Shown piece after piece: positions 10,469-21,490 of a stretch of 64,000 nt of DNA. Where the stretch lies: contig NC_010574.1 of the NCBI RefSeq assembly GCF_000165395.2, positions 1 to 64,000 on the forward strand, in the 5' to 3' direction. This DNA is from Babesia bovis T2Bo (lineage: Eukaryota; Apicomplexa; Aconoidasida; Piroplasmida; Babesiidae). The notes below the pieces were generated by a model. The model saw only the letters and a list, made by a program, of their open reading frames with translations, had not been told where the DNA came from and ran no database searches. The stretch's first letter is position 1; each line of letters opens with the position of its first letter. A program made the position numbers and the translations under genes.

Positions 10469-11170
10469 ATGGTAGCCTTCAACATGTTATGGAAGCTATC
10501 TATATTGGTAGCCTTTGGGCTCTCTGCTACGGCCACTTCTACTGAGGTAGCCCAGGAGCAACCCACGCAAGAAGGATTAGACATCGGAATCCCTGGTAAG
10601 GAATACGAACAGGCCACTGAACTTGTAAAAGTACCGGAGCAAGATAATACCGACAGTGAAAAGGAGATTGCGACAGATGAACCACCCAAGTACTCTGTTG
10701 AATGGTATCTGTTACCTGAGCCGGAAAATAGAGCCGCTTTACGTAGTTTTTTGCCATGGTCTTTGTCTATTTCTGTGCCAACGAACTGCAAAAAGCCCAT
10801 ATCGACTGCATTAATGAACCAAATTCGGTGGTATTTTTCAAGGCGTGACCTTCAATGGTTTTTGTTACCCAAACAAGAAAACAGAACTGCCCTACGTAAG
10901 TTGTTACCAATCGACGTGGCTGCAGTAATTCCAGAAGATTGCCGTAAGGCAATACCGGGCGTATATGAAAGCTATATTTGGACGTATTTCTCATTGTCTG
11001 CCGTTGAATGGCTTCTGGAATCCAAGCCGGAAAATAGATCTCTTCTAATTAAGTCGTTACCAAGCGATCTGGCCAAAGGTGTTCCCGAAGATGTCAACAA
11101 ACCAATAGATCCTGCAGTGGAAGAACGTATTAGGGAGTATTTCGCATTTACTGTGCCAGATTTGAGGTGA
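10469..11170 (+). CDS. Secreted small protein with three 51-residue repeats (SmORF-like candidate)
   Basis: A 233-residue protein. The start is the ATG at 10469, because it is followed at once by a good signal peptide (about residues 1-24, ending SATATS); the longer upstream frame begins at a non-ATG codon. Residues 25-75 are acidic and polar. Then come three degenerate repeats beginning near residues 78, 129 and 180. The anchor pattern W-x-L-L-x-x-x-x-E-N-R is spaced exactly 51 residues apart (Asn 87, 138, 189), and each repeat ends in an aromatic YFS/YFA motif. No membrane span follows the signal peptide, so secretion or export is likely. B. bovis has a family of small secreted products (SmORFs) encoded next to ves1 genes. 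The position and size fit, but I cannot confirm membership from sequence alone. Confidence 0.8.
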   Translation: MVAFNMLWKLSILVAFGLSATATSTEVAQEQPTQEGLDIGIPGKEYEQATELVKVPEQDNTDSEKEIATDEPPKYSVEWYLLPEPENRAALRSFLPWSLSISVPTNCKKPISTALMNQIRWYFSRRDLQWFLLPKQENRTALRKLLPIDVAAVIPEDCRKAIPGVYESYIWTYFSLSAVEWLLESKPENRSLLIKSLPSDLAKGVPEDVNKPIDPAVEERIREYFAFTVPDLR

Positions 11171-12226
11171 AGGTGTCTACCATGATATTTTTTCGCATTT
11201 GTAAATGATCCATTATGGTGTATTTAAATGAAAACGCAGTTATCATAATATCAGTCTATAGACTACTGTACTAGAACACACGGCTTCATATGTCGCACTA
11301 CTTATACATAGATTACGTGCACTAACAGTATCAACCAATACGCTTATTGACACCTATAAGCACCGCAGCTCTATTAATATTCATTGTTGTGTTAGATCTA
11401 CCCCTGTAGATTTTACATGTGTCTACTGTAACGTTCAATAGTGGTCGGCCGTAAAATTAGGGTATATCACTACAGGTCACTATCATTACTGATCACGCTA
11501 CACCCAGAAGCGGTGCTATCAATTGACCCTACATATAACATACAGTACAATCGCAATACGAAGGGACACTACTAGTAGAACTCACTACACTATGGACCAC
11601 AGCTGCTATATATAGCAGAGATACACCATGGTGTTACTACAACAAAGAGGTTTCAATACACTAGATAGAGCTATAACACTAAGATGATACACTATTCAAG
11701 GTTGTATAGAGCACCGTTTTCTTGGATACTCCATGCACCTATAGACATTAAATCAGTGTACCATGTAACACAGACCTATTGAATAGATCAAAGGTACAGC
11801 TTACTACAATACTACTTGCATTCGTATATACAGTATATCTAGACAGTACATACAGGATATATTATCACGTTACGTACATTGTATAATGCTATGCAGTTGC
11901 CATGTTGCAGCAATACTCCGGTGATGATTCACTGTGATCGAACCACATCCATTTGGCCTATATAGTACTACTGCTAGATCGTTTTACTATCCTTCCTTAA
12001 AGGGTATCGTTTCTACGACACCGTTGAATACTACTACAGCAATATTGAGCATCACTACACTAATATATAACACTAATACAGTATTGCTAGCTATTATTAC
12101 CCATTTATTAGCACACTAGTATTCAGTACTGTTACTATTCCAGTTCATTCCCGAGGTGTATGGGGAACACTGGCGCACTGGGTCCATGTGTATATCCCGG
12201 GATTCTATTGCCAATATCTAGCCAAG
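11171..12226. other. Gene-poor gap
   Basis: About 1 kb without a credible gene. It lies between the repeat protein and the ten-span membrane protein on the same strand. A short frame at 11934-12119 has no features and lies in the promoter-proximal part. Confidence 0.45.
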
Positions 12227-13555
12227 ATGCCGGGTGTTAAGGCTGGTATAGGCCCTTACTCTGATGAGGCTGCCCCTAAGGTGGCTGATTCGGTAAGGTA
12301 CCTCATGCCCATCGCCAAGCTACTCTTCATCTTGGTAGCAATCCTAGGCTTTGGTTTCTGTATGGCAATGCTGCTGATGGCTACTGTAGAAGCCATAGAG
12401 ATAAAGGCTCTGACGAATGGAGAGGGCAAGCTCAAAAACGCTGACATGACCGCCCTGAGCATAGCTATCTGCCTGAGTCATCTAGCGCTACACTTTCTAG
12501 GCTACCGATGCAGGTTCATGAAGCTACACTGGACGTCTTGGGACAGTGGGCTGTTCATACTAGGATTCGCGGTAGTTATCTCTGCGTTCTTTGCAGTGTT
12601 CATAGTGGTGTTACCAGGGAAGGGTACAAATCTAGGAAAGTTCGAGAAAGATGACAATCGCACCTATATCGCCATGGGATTCACTGGCCTGGAGTTACTG
12701 GCAATGTTCGGGTTCATCATATGCGCTATGAAGACACACTGCTTTGGTGGCTGCATGACGCTTAACAAGAAGGTATTCTATACATTTGCCTTTATATACA
12801 TGCTGGTGTTTTCCGCCCATGCGTATACACTATATGAGTTTAAGGAAAATCCAGAGGAATATGGAAATGATGATAAAAATTGGCACAAGCACAGGTTCAT
12901 GGCCGCGGTTAACTACATCTTCGTGATTGGACTGTGTATCAGTGCATACCAGGTAAACCTATGCTGCTTGTCATTTACCAAGTGTGATGCTGTCTTCATA
13001 TTCCTGACTGGCACTGTCGTAGGCATCTTGATAACAATATGCCTGTCAATGTTCCCGGAGATTCAGCCTACCCAGTGGACTCTCGCAGGCCTTATCGGTA
13101 TGCTATATATACTCACGGTTGCACTGTTTTTGTACATCCATGCCAAGAGGCCGCTGTGCAGGTACTACAACCCAGATGTAGTAACTTTCGGGATATTCGC
13201 GCTACTGTTCCTATTATTGGTATCCACCTTGATAGCCCTGGGAGTAATGCATCAAAAAATTATCAGCGGTATCGCGGCAGACGCTAAAACCATTGCCCCA
13301 ATAGCCATATTTGTGTACGGCTTCGTGGTATTCGTTGTAATGTTAATCTTCGGTTTCAAGGGCAATGCCATGAAGGTTATCAAGGCGTTCATGAAGCAGG
13401 CACGTGACGAACGACTCGTTAAGAACGGCCATGAGCTGGATGTCAAACCTTTGTACGAACCAGGCGTTGAGACACCGGGTAGTGAATGTAACCTTCGTGG
13501 ACCGGAGTCATCAGGAGGTGTCTTCCGTGATTCGTGGTTACACCCAGCAATGTAG
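12227..13555 (+). CDS. Multi-transmembrane protein, about 10 spans (mtm-like)
   Basis: A 442-residue single-exon protein starting at ATG 12227 (MPGVK...); the upstream part of the frame begins with GTG. I see about ten membrane spans between residues 25 and 395, then a hydrophilic tail with a KQARDER-like basic patch. The motif ISAYQVN inside a central span is shared with the protein at 29951-31591 (also ISAYQVN), together with similar spacing of the neighbouring spans, so the two look like members of one family. Babesia bovis mtm (multi-transmembrane) proteins are an expanded family of about this size, reported as exported to the infected red cell. I place it there as a candidate. No transporter signature was recognised. 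Confidence 0.75.
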   Translation: MPGVKAGIGPYSDEAAPKVADSVRYLMPIAKLLFILVAILGFGFCMAMLLMATVEAIEIKALTNGEGKLKNADMTALSIAICLSHLALHFLGYRCRFMKLHWTSWDSGLFILGFAVVISAFFAVFIVVLPGKGTNLGKFEKDDNRTYIAMGFTGLELLAMFGFIICAMKTHCFGGCMTLNKKVFYTFAFIYMLVFSAHAYTLYEFKENPEEYGNDDKNWHKHRFMAAVNYIFVIGLCISAYQVNLCCLSFTKCDAVFIFLTGTVVGILITICLSMFPEIQPTQWTLAGLIGMLYILTVALFLYIHAKRPLCRYYNPDVVTFGIFALLFLLLVSTLIALGVMHQKIISGIAADAKTIAPIAIFVYGFVVFVVMLIFGFKGNAMKVIKAFMKQARDERLVKNGHELDVKPLYEPGVETPGSECNLRGPESSGGVFRDSWLHPAM

Positions 13556-14365
13556 TTTGTTATACTATCGGGAATGTGTCCTGGAATTTTAACACATAAA
13601 GACTAAAGGTCGCCAACTAATGCAGTTAAAATGAAGAGATTACTATAATTAATGTAGTATAAGCTATTAATTCGTATTGCATGATCGGCAGGTCCACGTA
13701 TGCATACATTAACACTGTGTCAGTGATATTAAGGTAACTATTAACATTTACGGGCCATATTTAGTTACGATAGTTTAGTACCAGCTGCATAGTGATAGAA
13801 TACGTGATCCAGAGATACTGTGAGCTTTGATAGGGTCAACTCCGTATATGGAGCAGAGAGAAGTTGAATTTCAAGGTGCGGCTCTGACCTTTATAAGGTG
13901 AAGACTAATAATTCGTTGAAATGATATATGTTTTATAAGGTAGGTAAACCTAGGCATAGCAGCGTTATTCTTTTCAATTGCTACTACGTCTGTTCATCCT
14001 CTCCACAGTCATCTATTGAAGAATGTAACGCTTCGACACGTAACCACATCGTGTTATTCCATATGTGATGGCATTGAAATCACATAGTTGCTACTTATAT
14101 TTTACTACATATTGCCAGTTTGTTAGACGAATATTACGTATATCCAATCAATGAAGCACCATTAAATCTCTGTTGCATCTGATGACAGGGATCATTAGAA
14201 TTCTACAATACGCATAAAATATCGTCACATGATACATCTGATACCTGTGAATGACAAACTACAATTAGAGCACTACCGCGGATAGAACACAGATTAAAGC
14301 CTGCTTATACACTACATAAACCCCTGAGACAACAGCTGAATCGATCCAATCTGATAGCAACCACA
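13556..14365. other. Intergenic, no gene seen
   Basis: About 810 bases between convergent genes. AT-rich and non-repetitive, without coding frames of note. Confidence 0.4.
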
Positions 14366-14713
14366 TCACGATGTCACAACCTCCTCAGCTGCCTTTTTCG
14401 CAAACAAGTTCCGTATTTTGTTCCTGAAGATGTAACATAAAATGCCTCCTATGGCAAGGACACCGATGACAATACCAGCAGACCATGCCTCCTTACCACC
14501 ACCACCACCATTATGAGCCCACATCCCTATAGAAACACCAACAACAATTAGTAAAACCAGTATAACAGCGGCTATTATCATTGCTTTCTTGTTGCCAAAG
14601 AATTTACCACCCACTCCTTTGGTCGAAGTATCTACCTTAGCCTCACCTTCAGGGGCATTGGCGCTGACACCAAGGAAGAATAAAATACCGATTACGCCAA
14701 CCATACAATCCAT
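14366..14713 (-). CDS. Small secreted or two-span membrane protein
   Basis: A 115-residue protein if the ATG at 14713 is used. That start gives a signal peptide of about 19 residues (MDCMVGVIGILFFLGVSANA). The frame is open further upstream, but the added residues have no features. After a short acidic and a lysine-rich segment come two membrane spans (about residues 43-62 and 75-95), separated by a glycine-rich loop (HNGGGGGKE), and a basic tail ending in KKAAEEVVTS. No family recognised. Likely enters the secretory pathway; the size and location among antigen genes suggest a lineage-specific protein. Confidence 0.6.
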   Translation of the reverse strand: MDCMVGVIGILFFLGVSANAPEGEAKVDTSTKGVGGKFFGNKKAMIIAAVILVLLIVVGVSIGMWAHNGGGGGKEAWSAGIVIGVLAIGGILCYIFRNKIRNLFAKKAAEEVVTS

Positions 14714-15897
14714 CTTGGGTATTGGAGAGTAACAAAAAAATTCAGAAGAATAGTTATATCCCTTCACTGGAGTATAGGAATGCCTAAGGGCACAATAATA
14801 AAACTGAAACAGTCGAATGGTCAATATGACACCATGTTATTCTAATCTGTATGCATATACGTTAGATACAAACTACCGCACACATCCTGCCGAATACTGC
14901 AAGTGCGATGTGCCCACTAAGAGTAGATGAGTCCAGATAACACTACAGAATAAAAACGCGAATTACATACTATAATATAGTAGCTCCTAAAGGAGTAACA
15001 TATGTGGCAATTTAGAATGGAACTATGTTCTAAAAAACTATGATAATCATATACAAATGGTACAATTTGGCAGGAGATAGCGATTAATGTATCATATATG
15101 TTTAAGTCTAGAGCAAGATCCAGAAGACCTTAGATCATTGTTCCTGTATGCTGATAACTTTGTTATTTTGCAGTAATGTTCTGGAGCATCACCATAGAGT
15201 ACCATCTCGACACGTAACGAATGTTAATGTCTATATGCCATATGGTAAATCAAGTGTCAACGTAATTCATTATAGAGTTGCTACATTTAATACATCGACG
15301 GTCCAGTTCTTATAAACATCTTTCGCTATGTGATCACTTTTACCAGATGTTTTATGGTCATGGCATTCTCATGTAGGCAATGTTACAAGGTGCCATTTAT
15401 TCAGTTGTGCAATATTCCGATATAGTGAGTCAAATTAATGTCAACTGTTGAAAACAAACTGCATCTTCCTAGTAAAGGCTTATTAGTGAAATATATAAGT
15501 CGAAAGAATTCGGGCCCATAATCCCAAACAGTCTTGTACTATACAAAGCAATATCACATGCTTATAGTAGATAGCAACAATCACCTATACGTATACCTGT
15601 CTGGCATTACATGGCAATCACCCATAATAGTCATTCTGAAAACGCTATTAACAAATGAGAGTTCAACGCTACAATTGCTCTACATAAAGACTTATCACAT
15701 ACTAAATGACAACATATTAAATCCATACGCCTCGTATGGCACATTATTGTTGAAGTTAGATCAACCCATGCTGATTAAATCTAACACATTGATGGCGCTT
15801 ATTGTGTATTACGCCCGAGAAGTTACATGTGTCACCAACCAAATATGCTACCATGGCTCATGAGCACAAATACTGTGCTCCATGCATAGTCATGTCC
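14714..15897. other. Gene-poor gap
   Basis: About 1.2 kb without a convincing gene. An open frame at 15534-15863 (+) was examined and rejected for lack of domain, signal or coding-like composition. Confidence 0.4.
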
Positions 15898-17349
15898 TTA
15901 TAACTCGGGATTAACCACCATCAGAGTACGCTCCAGCTTACCCTTGACATTTTGGTCAAACGATTCCTTAAAGCTTACAAAGCCCTTTTTTATACCGATG
16001 AGCAACCAGTATCGGAAACCATCCTTTACGCCCATTCCTTCAGTTGGCCACCGTTCTCCAGGCTTGTAAGCATCTCTTGTGGTTATAAATTGTTGTATAT
16101 ACGCTTCCGATATATACTTGGTAATGTTCAAAACAAGAAGGTTTATACCTAAATTTACTGAAGACAAAGTGGAGCCATGTTGACATTTACATTCTTTCCC
16201 ACCACTGGCACTCTTTGAGGGTTTTGCATTCCCATCAATTGCTGCAGTTGATGAGTTGATTACCACTCTGCCGGAAAAATAAAAGAATACTGTCAGGAAT
16301 CCTACAATCAGAGGCTTCATATGAACAAGCTTTGCTATTGGCGACGATGGGTAATGGATAATTACAATAAACATGATCCCTATGCCCAGATATGGAATGA
16401 GAAGGAGATATAGTAGGTAATAATAAGCTTTGTCATTTTCCCACTTGTCTTTCAAACCAGCGTTCTCAGCAAGGCACCATATACTTATGCCAGCAATTGC
16501 TTGAAAGATAGTGCATAGACTTTGAATTGGGTATCTGTGTTCAAACGTTACCATCTCGAATGGAGAAATGAGAGGATAGACTACAAATATAAACCCATAG
16601 CCTACGGTACTAGCCGCCATCATAGGAAAGGCGCCACAATACGCATCCCAAAATGTACAATTGCCGGTGCATTGTCCATTGTTACTAGTCGATTGTGATT
16701 CGCCTGAACGTTCAGCTAACTTAGTGGAAATATAATAACTCCACACGATGGCCACAATGAATGATAGAGCCAACATAACAACAATGTTCGTTAACACGAG
16801 CCAATAATTGACATCCATACCAATCTTGTGTAAAATAAATATTGTAATTCCATGTAACAAGGAAACGAATATTCCGGTAGAGGATGCACCAAGGTCATAT
16901 GATGCTATGTTATCCGATGAGATGTCGTAAATAATCATATCATCTATGCCTGCTACGAAGTTGGCAATTACCAATGCCCAATAGTAAATAACTACATTTG
17001 AATTACCTTCTCCCCAAGCAAACGCCTTGAGGATAACGACATTAACAGCAACAATGATCCATGAAACTAGGATGGAACAACCTTGTTGTATCTTCGTCGC
17101 TATGGCACCGGACTGTTTCAAAGATGAAAAAATAACCAATACTCCTAATGCAGAAAACAAATAAAATAGCTCCATGGAATTGTGGCACATTCCAATAAAT
17201 ACTCCTACCGCATCCGGACCATACCCGAAACGCTGCATGGCAAACGAGGAACCCAGCAAGCACAAATTCAAAGGCTGCATCAAACTGAGGCCTTTCAAGA
17301 AATTGGCAGCATAATCTAAAAAATTTTGTTCCTTTTTGCCTTCTGCCAT
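15898..17349 (-). CDS. Polytopic membrane protein, about 11 spans, transporter-like
   Basis: A 483-residue single-exon protein with an ATG (MAEGKK) just before the first span. About eleven spans are visible. A hydrophilic loop near residues 210-230 holds four cysteines and NNGQCTGNCTF, which splits the protein into roughly 6+5 spans as in many solute carriers, and a second loop (about 375-395) carries ECKCQH. The overall layout (short cytoplasmic N-terminus, central loop, 11 spans) resembles equilibrative nucleoside transporters and the Tpr-related/multi-transmembrane families of piroplasms, but I see no diagnostic motif for any of these. It does not carry the ISAYQVN motif of the other two. 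Function not assigned. Confidence 0.65.
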   Translation of the reverse strand: MAEGKKEQNFLDYAANFLKGLSLMQPLNLCLLGSSFAMQRFGYGPDAVGVFIGMCHNSMELFYLFSALGVLVIFSSLKQSGAIATKIQQGCSILVSWIIVAVNVVILKAFAWGEGNSNVVIYYWALVIANFVAGIDDMIIYDISSDNIASYDLGASSTGIFVSLLHGITIFILHKIGMDVNYWLVLTNIVVMLALSFIVAIVWSYYISTKLAERSGESQSTSNNGQCTGNCTFWDAYCGAFPMMAASTVGYGFIFVVYPLISPFEMVTFEHRYPIQSLCTIFQAIAGISIWCLAENAGLKDKWENDKAYYYLLYLLLIPYLGIGIMFIVIIHYPSSPIAKLVHMKPLIVGFLTVFFYFSGRVVINSSTAAIDGNAKPSKSASGGKECKCQHGSTLSSVNLGINLLVLNITKYISEAYIQQFITTRDAYKPGERWPTEGMGVKDGFRYWLLIGIKKGFVSFKESFDQNVKGKLERTLMVVNPEL

Positions 17350-18119
17350 CTTGTCGAGCCTTTATCTCATTGGCCACCTCTGAATACCCATCCCATAGGC
17401 ATTTACTAGCTCTACATCATCACTAGCAGTGTATTAGCATTTACATTTAACACAGTCTCACGTATTAACCTGTGCCCATGATCCAAATGCCTATATGGTG
17501 GCATGATCATTTAGACACGAGTTGGAATAATGCTAGAAATGTGCACATTGGTCCGTACCGTGGTTTAATAAAGTGGAACGTAGAGTAATAGTCTAGTTCT
17601 GGTGAATATTAGCCGCGAAATTTATATACCCTCCTTATTACGGTATATGAAGGGTCACCCCCTAGGAATGGTTTACATACAGTAAATTCTTTTGGTTAAA
17701 TTAGCTTCTCACATAAATACTTTAGTATACAGTGTTTTATAACGCATAATGTACATTATTCTGTATTTAGATATATGATGTGTACAAATGGTCTTGGATA
17801 TTCAATAGCTTCATGTTACCGTTACACAGTTGCCATTTGTACGTATAAAGGCCGTGATTTAATGATAATATCTAGTGAAAATGCCAATGGTTCACTATAT
17901 TCATCTGGAAAATGCTTTTATCTGTTTCCATATGACTGTTGTCACACTGTATGTCTATGGTATTGGATCCAATGAGTTGCACATAATGGGATTGGTTTTG
18001 ACACTAGTGATTACAATGGGTTTTATGCTATATACTCTGAGTGATAGTAATGAATCTGTTTCATAAGGGATTTGTTCTGTCAGTACTTGATAGGGGTAAT
18101 GTAGAAGGCAGTACCATGG
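17350..18119. other. Gap next to the truncated end of ves1beta
   Basis: About 770 bases with no credible gene. The sequence is plain AT-rich intergenic DNA up to about 18100. The ves1beta homology begins abruptly at the stop codon at 18120, so the junction marks where the 3' part of the beta gene was lost. Confidence 0.45.
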
Positions 18120-21100
18120 CTAGGAGACTCCGGTATTGAACTCCCCTATCAAACAGACCAACCATGACAGGTAGGTCCCGGCCATCGCTGGACTCAACTG
18201 GCCATACTGCTGGCCACTTAAAGGAGAGAGGTATGGATTGCATTTTGAAGGATCTTTACCACCGTAGAGACACTTGAGGGTGTCCTTACAACCACTAGTG
18301 CCGCCACTGCAATCTCCATTCCACTTTGTCAGTGCCTGGACCACTGCATTATTACCACCACCAATAGACGGCATGTGCAGTTTAGATTCCTTCTCGAACT
18401 CTGTCAATTTCGTATTGACTCCGTCTTTACCACCACCACTCTTTCCCCCAATGTACACTATATAGTAATAGAACCCAAAGAGGTCACCCAGGGTCCGTGG
18501 CACCGTGGGAGTAATACATGCCAGTAGTCTCAGGAGTACCACTAGGGAGCCACTCGGGCACTTCACTGGGTCACAGTAGTACTCCAGAAGTAGCGACAGT
18601 GTATTTCCAGTGCAGTGGGCAGGGTAAGTGCCTTGTCCTGCTACAGGATGAGTCCATGTGACTACCGTGGCGCCCTTATAGCACTAGGGTGGGACGTACC
18701 TGACGGTTGTAGTGACGCTGTCTTGTGGCTTCCAGTAGTTAAATCTGTGCATACCATGAGTCACTATTGGTTACTGTGGCGCCCAGGGGGTGCCCCTAGT
18801 GTATATATACAGTGCCTTAGGGGTACCATAGAGTAAAAGGACGTACCTTTGAAGTGGTTTACTCTGTTTTGGTCACTTCCAGTGGTACTAGCCTCTGCCT
18901 GCCATCCCATAGGGACGGGACAGTGTATTGGTAGACCCCCGAAATGTTTAGGACCAATATCATCTTTGGCTTCCATGTGATCTTTTATTTCCGGATAAGT
19001 GTTCGTCTCATTATCAGGGGCCTTTCCAGCTGTTACTCCGCAAACCAGTGGTCCTAGTCCATCACACAGGAATAACATCAGTGGTGATTTATGACTGGCG
19101 CTCTTCTTGCACTGACAGTCGTTTCCACCAGCTCCTCCCGGACCTACTACACCATTAATCCATATGACACTGTTGCGCGCCACCTAATACATAGACAGTC
19201 ACTTTTATCAACATATAGCACGCATAATATATATCATGCTACCTACCTGGTGCCTCACATAACCACTTCTCATTCGGGCTATATCCACCACTAGGATTCA
19301 CACCTTTACCATACCTACAACTTTTCCAGCCCAGCACTGTCTTCCCTGCTCCTCCTCCTCCTGCCACCACCCCCGCTCCACACTGCTTCCTCAGGAAATA
19401 GAGCTGGTAGAAGCAATGGTAGACATATACCCTCAGTTGGTCCAGGCACTGGGCGGCCGAAAGGTCCATCTGGAAGCCAAAGAGCCCATTGGCGTACATC
19501 CCATGGAGGGGGCCTACACATGGTGTTACGGAGTGGTACTGCCAGGGTACTTACCAAACTTGGAGACTTCCAGGTGGTACCCGCCGTAGCAGACTTGGCC
19601 GGCCTGGAGTTCTTGTCCGTTAGACTGTTGCTGTTGTTGTTGTTGCTGTCCCTTGGCTGCTTCTTGTTGTTTCTTTATCTCATCAAGGTTACACCTTTTA
19701 CTTCGGTCCTTACTATGTTCAGGACACTTCTTGTCCTTAGCAGCAGCAGCTGGACCACCTACTACACCATGACTCCACATGACTACCCCTAGAGACACCG
19801 TTGCGCCTCAGGCGCCCTTATATAGCACTAGAAGGGTACTCACCTGGTGGTGCCTGTGCCTTGTCTACCTCTTTTTCTATGGTCCCCTGGATCCCGATGA
19901 GGACCAGTGGGCAGTAGCCACAGGCGGCCATTAGGTAGTGGGTAATGTCATCCCTCTTGAGGGTGGTACTGGCACCATTACCTTGTCCATGAATCTCTAT
20001 TTTATCCTCTGTCTTCTCTGGATCATCCTCTTTCCTAGGATACTTATCTTGCATCCTATCCACCAGCTCTCTGTACCCCTTACTATAGGGCAATGCACTA
20101 AGCCAGTATAGGATCTCCCGGATGGTCCTGGGTTTCCTAGGAGACTTTTCTTTTTTGGTAGTGTCCGTGGTAGGACTGGGAGCAGCACTAGGGGCCGGCT
20201 GTGGCGCCTTTGGCGGCGACGTGATACCCTTGGCCCCGGCACTGCCTGCCCTGAAGTACCCACTGGCCAGGATGTGGAGTACCAATAGGGGGTAGTCATT
20301 GCATATGGATTCAGTTTTATTGTCCTTCTTCAGTGCTTCCTTCGCCTTGTCATAGATAGTGCTATAGTACTCAGCTACACTATCTGGGTCACATTGGTAC
20401 TACAGAGGAGGTGGACTTACTTTTCTCAGCACTGTCTCCCTGGAATTCGTTCCACTGGATGCCCTCCTTTCCATTAGGCTGTTTTCCCGATAGTAACTTT
20501 TGCACAAACTCTCCATTACCCGTGTTACCTACTACACCATTAGTCCACCTGACAACCCTAGGCAGTACTCACCTTTACTACCACTCCCATTCAACCTCTC
20601 CAGGTCATAGCCCATGGCCGCCATGAATGAGCCGAGACCGGCTGAGTCACCACTGATCTCGTGCAGCTTACTTGCCGTCCACCTATCACCACTCCCTCCA
20701 GTTAGGAACCCCAACTGACTGAGTCCACTCCAGATGAGACATACTGACCCTAGGAAAATTCGGGCCAGGAGGTGGACTTGATCTGCCTTGTCCGAGAGGG
20801 TGGTCCAAAGGTAGTTTTCAGGGGAGCTGCTGGGTGGACTAGTGGCTTTGCAGTAGGCCGAGAGGTAGCACTTTGTACCGGCACCCTTGGCACCGGTACC
20901 ACACTCAGTACAGTCATGACAAGTCTTGCCACTGTTACCACAACAACCAACACCAGGACTACAATTACACTTCCCTCCTATCCCATTTGTTCCCTTAAGA
21001 CAACACGTATCCCCTTCCTGCCACCCAACCCACTTCTGTAGTCCCAGTGCCAAGTGGTCTATCAGTGCCTTTATGACCTCGGTGCCACCAGAGCAGGTAC

Positions 21101-21490
21101 TACTGGCAGCACTAGTGCTGCCACCACTAAGGAGTCCCAGGTCCGTGAGCACTGGCTTGACAATGTCCTTCTCCTGTCCTAGGAGCAGGTCATCCCAGTA
21201 CCTGTCAGGGATGGGACCAGGGGACCCCGGGGACCTGGCGTCATACAGTAGGTCCTTCACTGCTTTAGCCAAGAAGCACAAACAGTCTGTGTGGTCATGT
21301 GGGTACAGTACAGTGCTATTGACTTACGGGGGCCATTACTAGTGCTAGATTGTGGCGGTTGTTGCGCCGCCGGCGCATTCTTCTTACCATCCCTACCAGT
21401 AACCCTCAGGACCCAGTCAATGGCCTCCTTCAGGTTGGTGGGAGGCGTAGTGAGGCTTTCATAGGGCTTCCAGGCCTGTGCTGCTGCCAT
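18120..21490 (-). CDS. ves1beta (VESA1b-type) gene, nine exons, 3'-truncated
   Basis: Exons read right to left: 21328-21490, 20573-21286, 20421-20528, 19844-20383, 19555-19758, 19247-19513, 18847-19143, 18700-18744, 18120-18637. They join to 951 residues with every phase closing. Introns range from 37 to 102 nt, all phase 1. The start is the ATG at 21490, matched by NLKEAIDWVLRVTG in exon 1 of the facing alpha gene. Recognisable blocks are VCLIWSGLSQLG (exon 2), the REILYWLSALPYS region (exon 4), a run of eight glutamines (exon 5), FYQLYFLRKQC (exon 6) and LLEYYCDPVKCPSGS (exon 9). The last exon stops at TAG after SWLVCLIGEFNTG. Full-length VESA1b continues for roughly 200 residues to a transmembrane anchor, which is absent here. 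VESA1b pairs with VESA1a on the infected red-cell surface and takes part in cytoadhesion and antigenic variation. A protein without the anchor may be non-functional; splice sites are my reconstruction. Confidence 0.85.
19803..19815. repeat. GCGCC hairpin in intron 4 of ves1beta
   Basis: GCGCC-TCA-GGCGC: the stem is identical to that of the other ves1-linked hairpins, with a different loop. It lies within the 85-nt intron 4. Confidence 0.75.
21364..21376. repeat. GCGCC hairpin in exon 1 of ves1beta
   Basis: GCGCC-GCC-GGCGC, extended by one T-A pair on each side. It lies in the first coding exon of ves1beta, where it encodes a proline/alanine-rich stretch. Confidence 0.7.

Noticed and set aside
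15534..15863. 109-codon frame on the plus strand
   Set aside because: No signal peptide, domain or repeat; composition resembles translated intergenic DNA, and it ends next to a convergent real gene.
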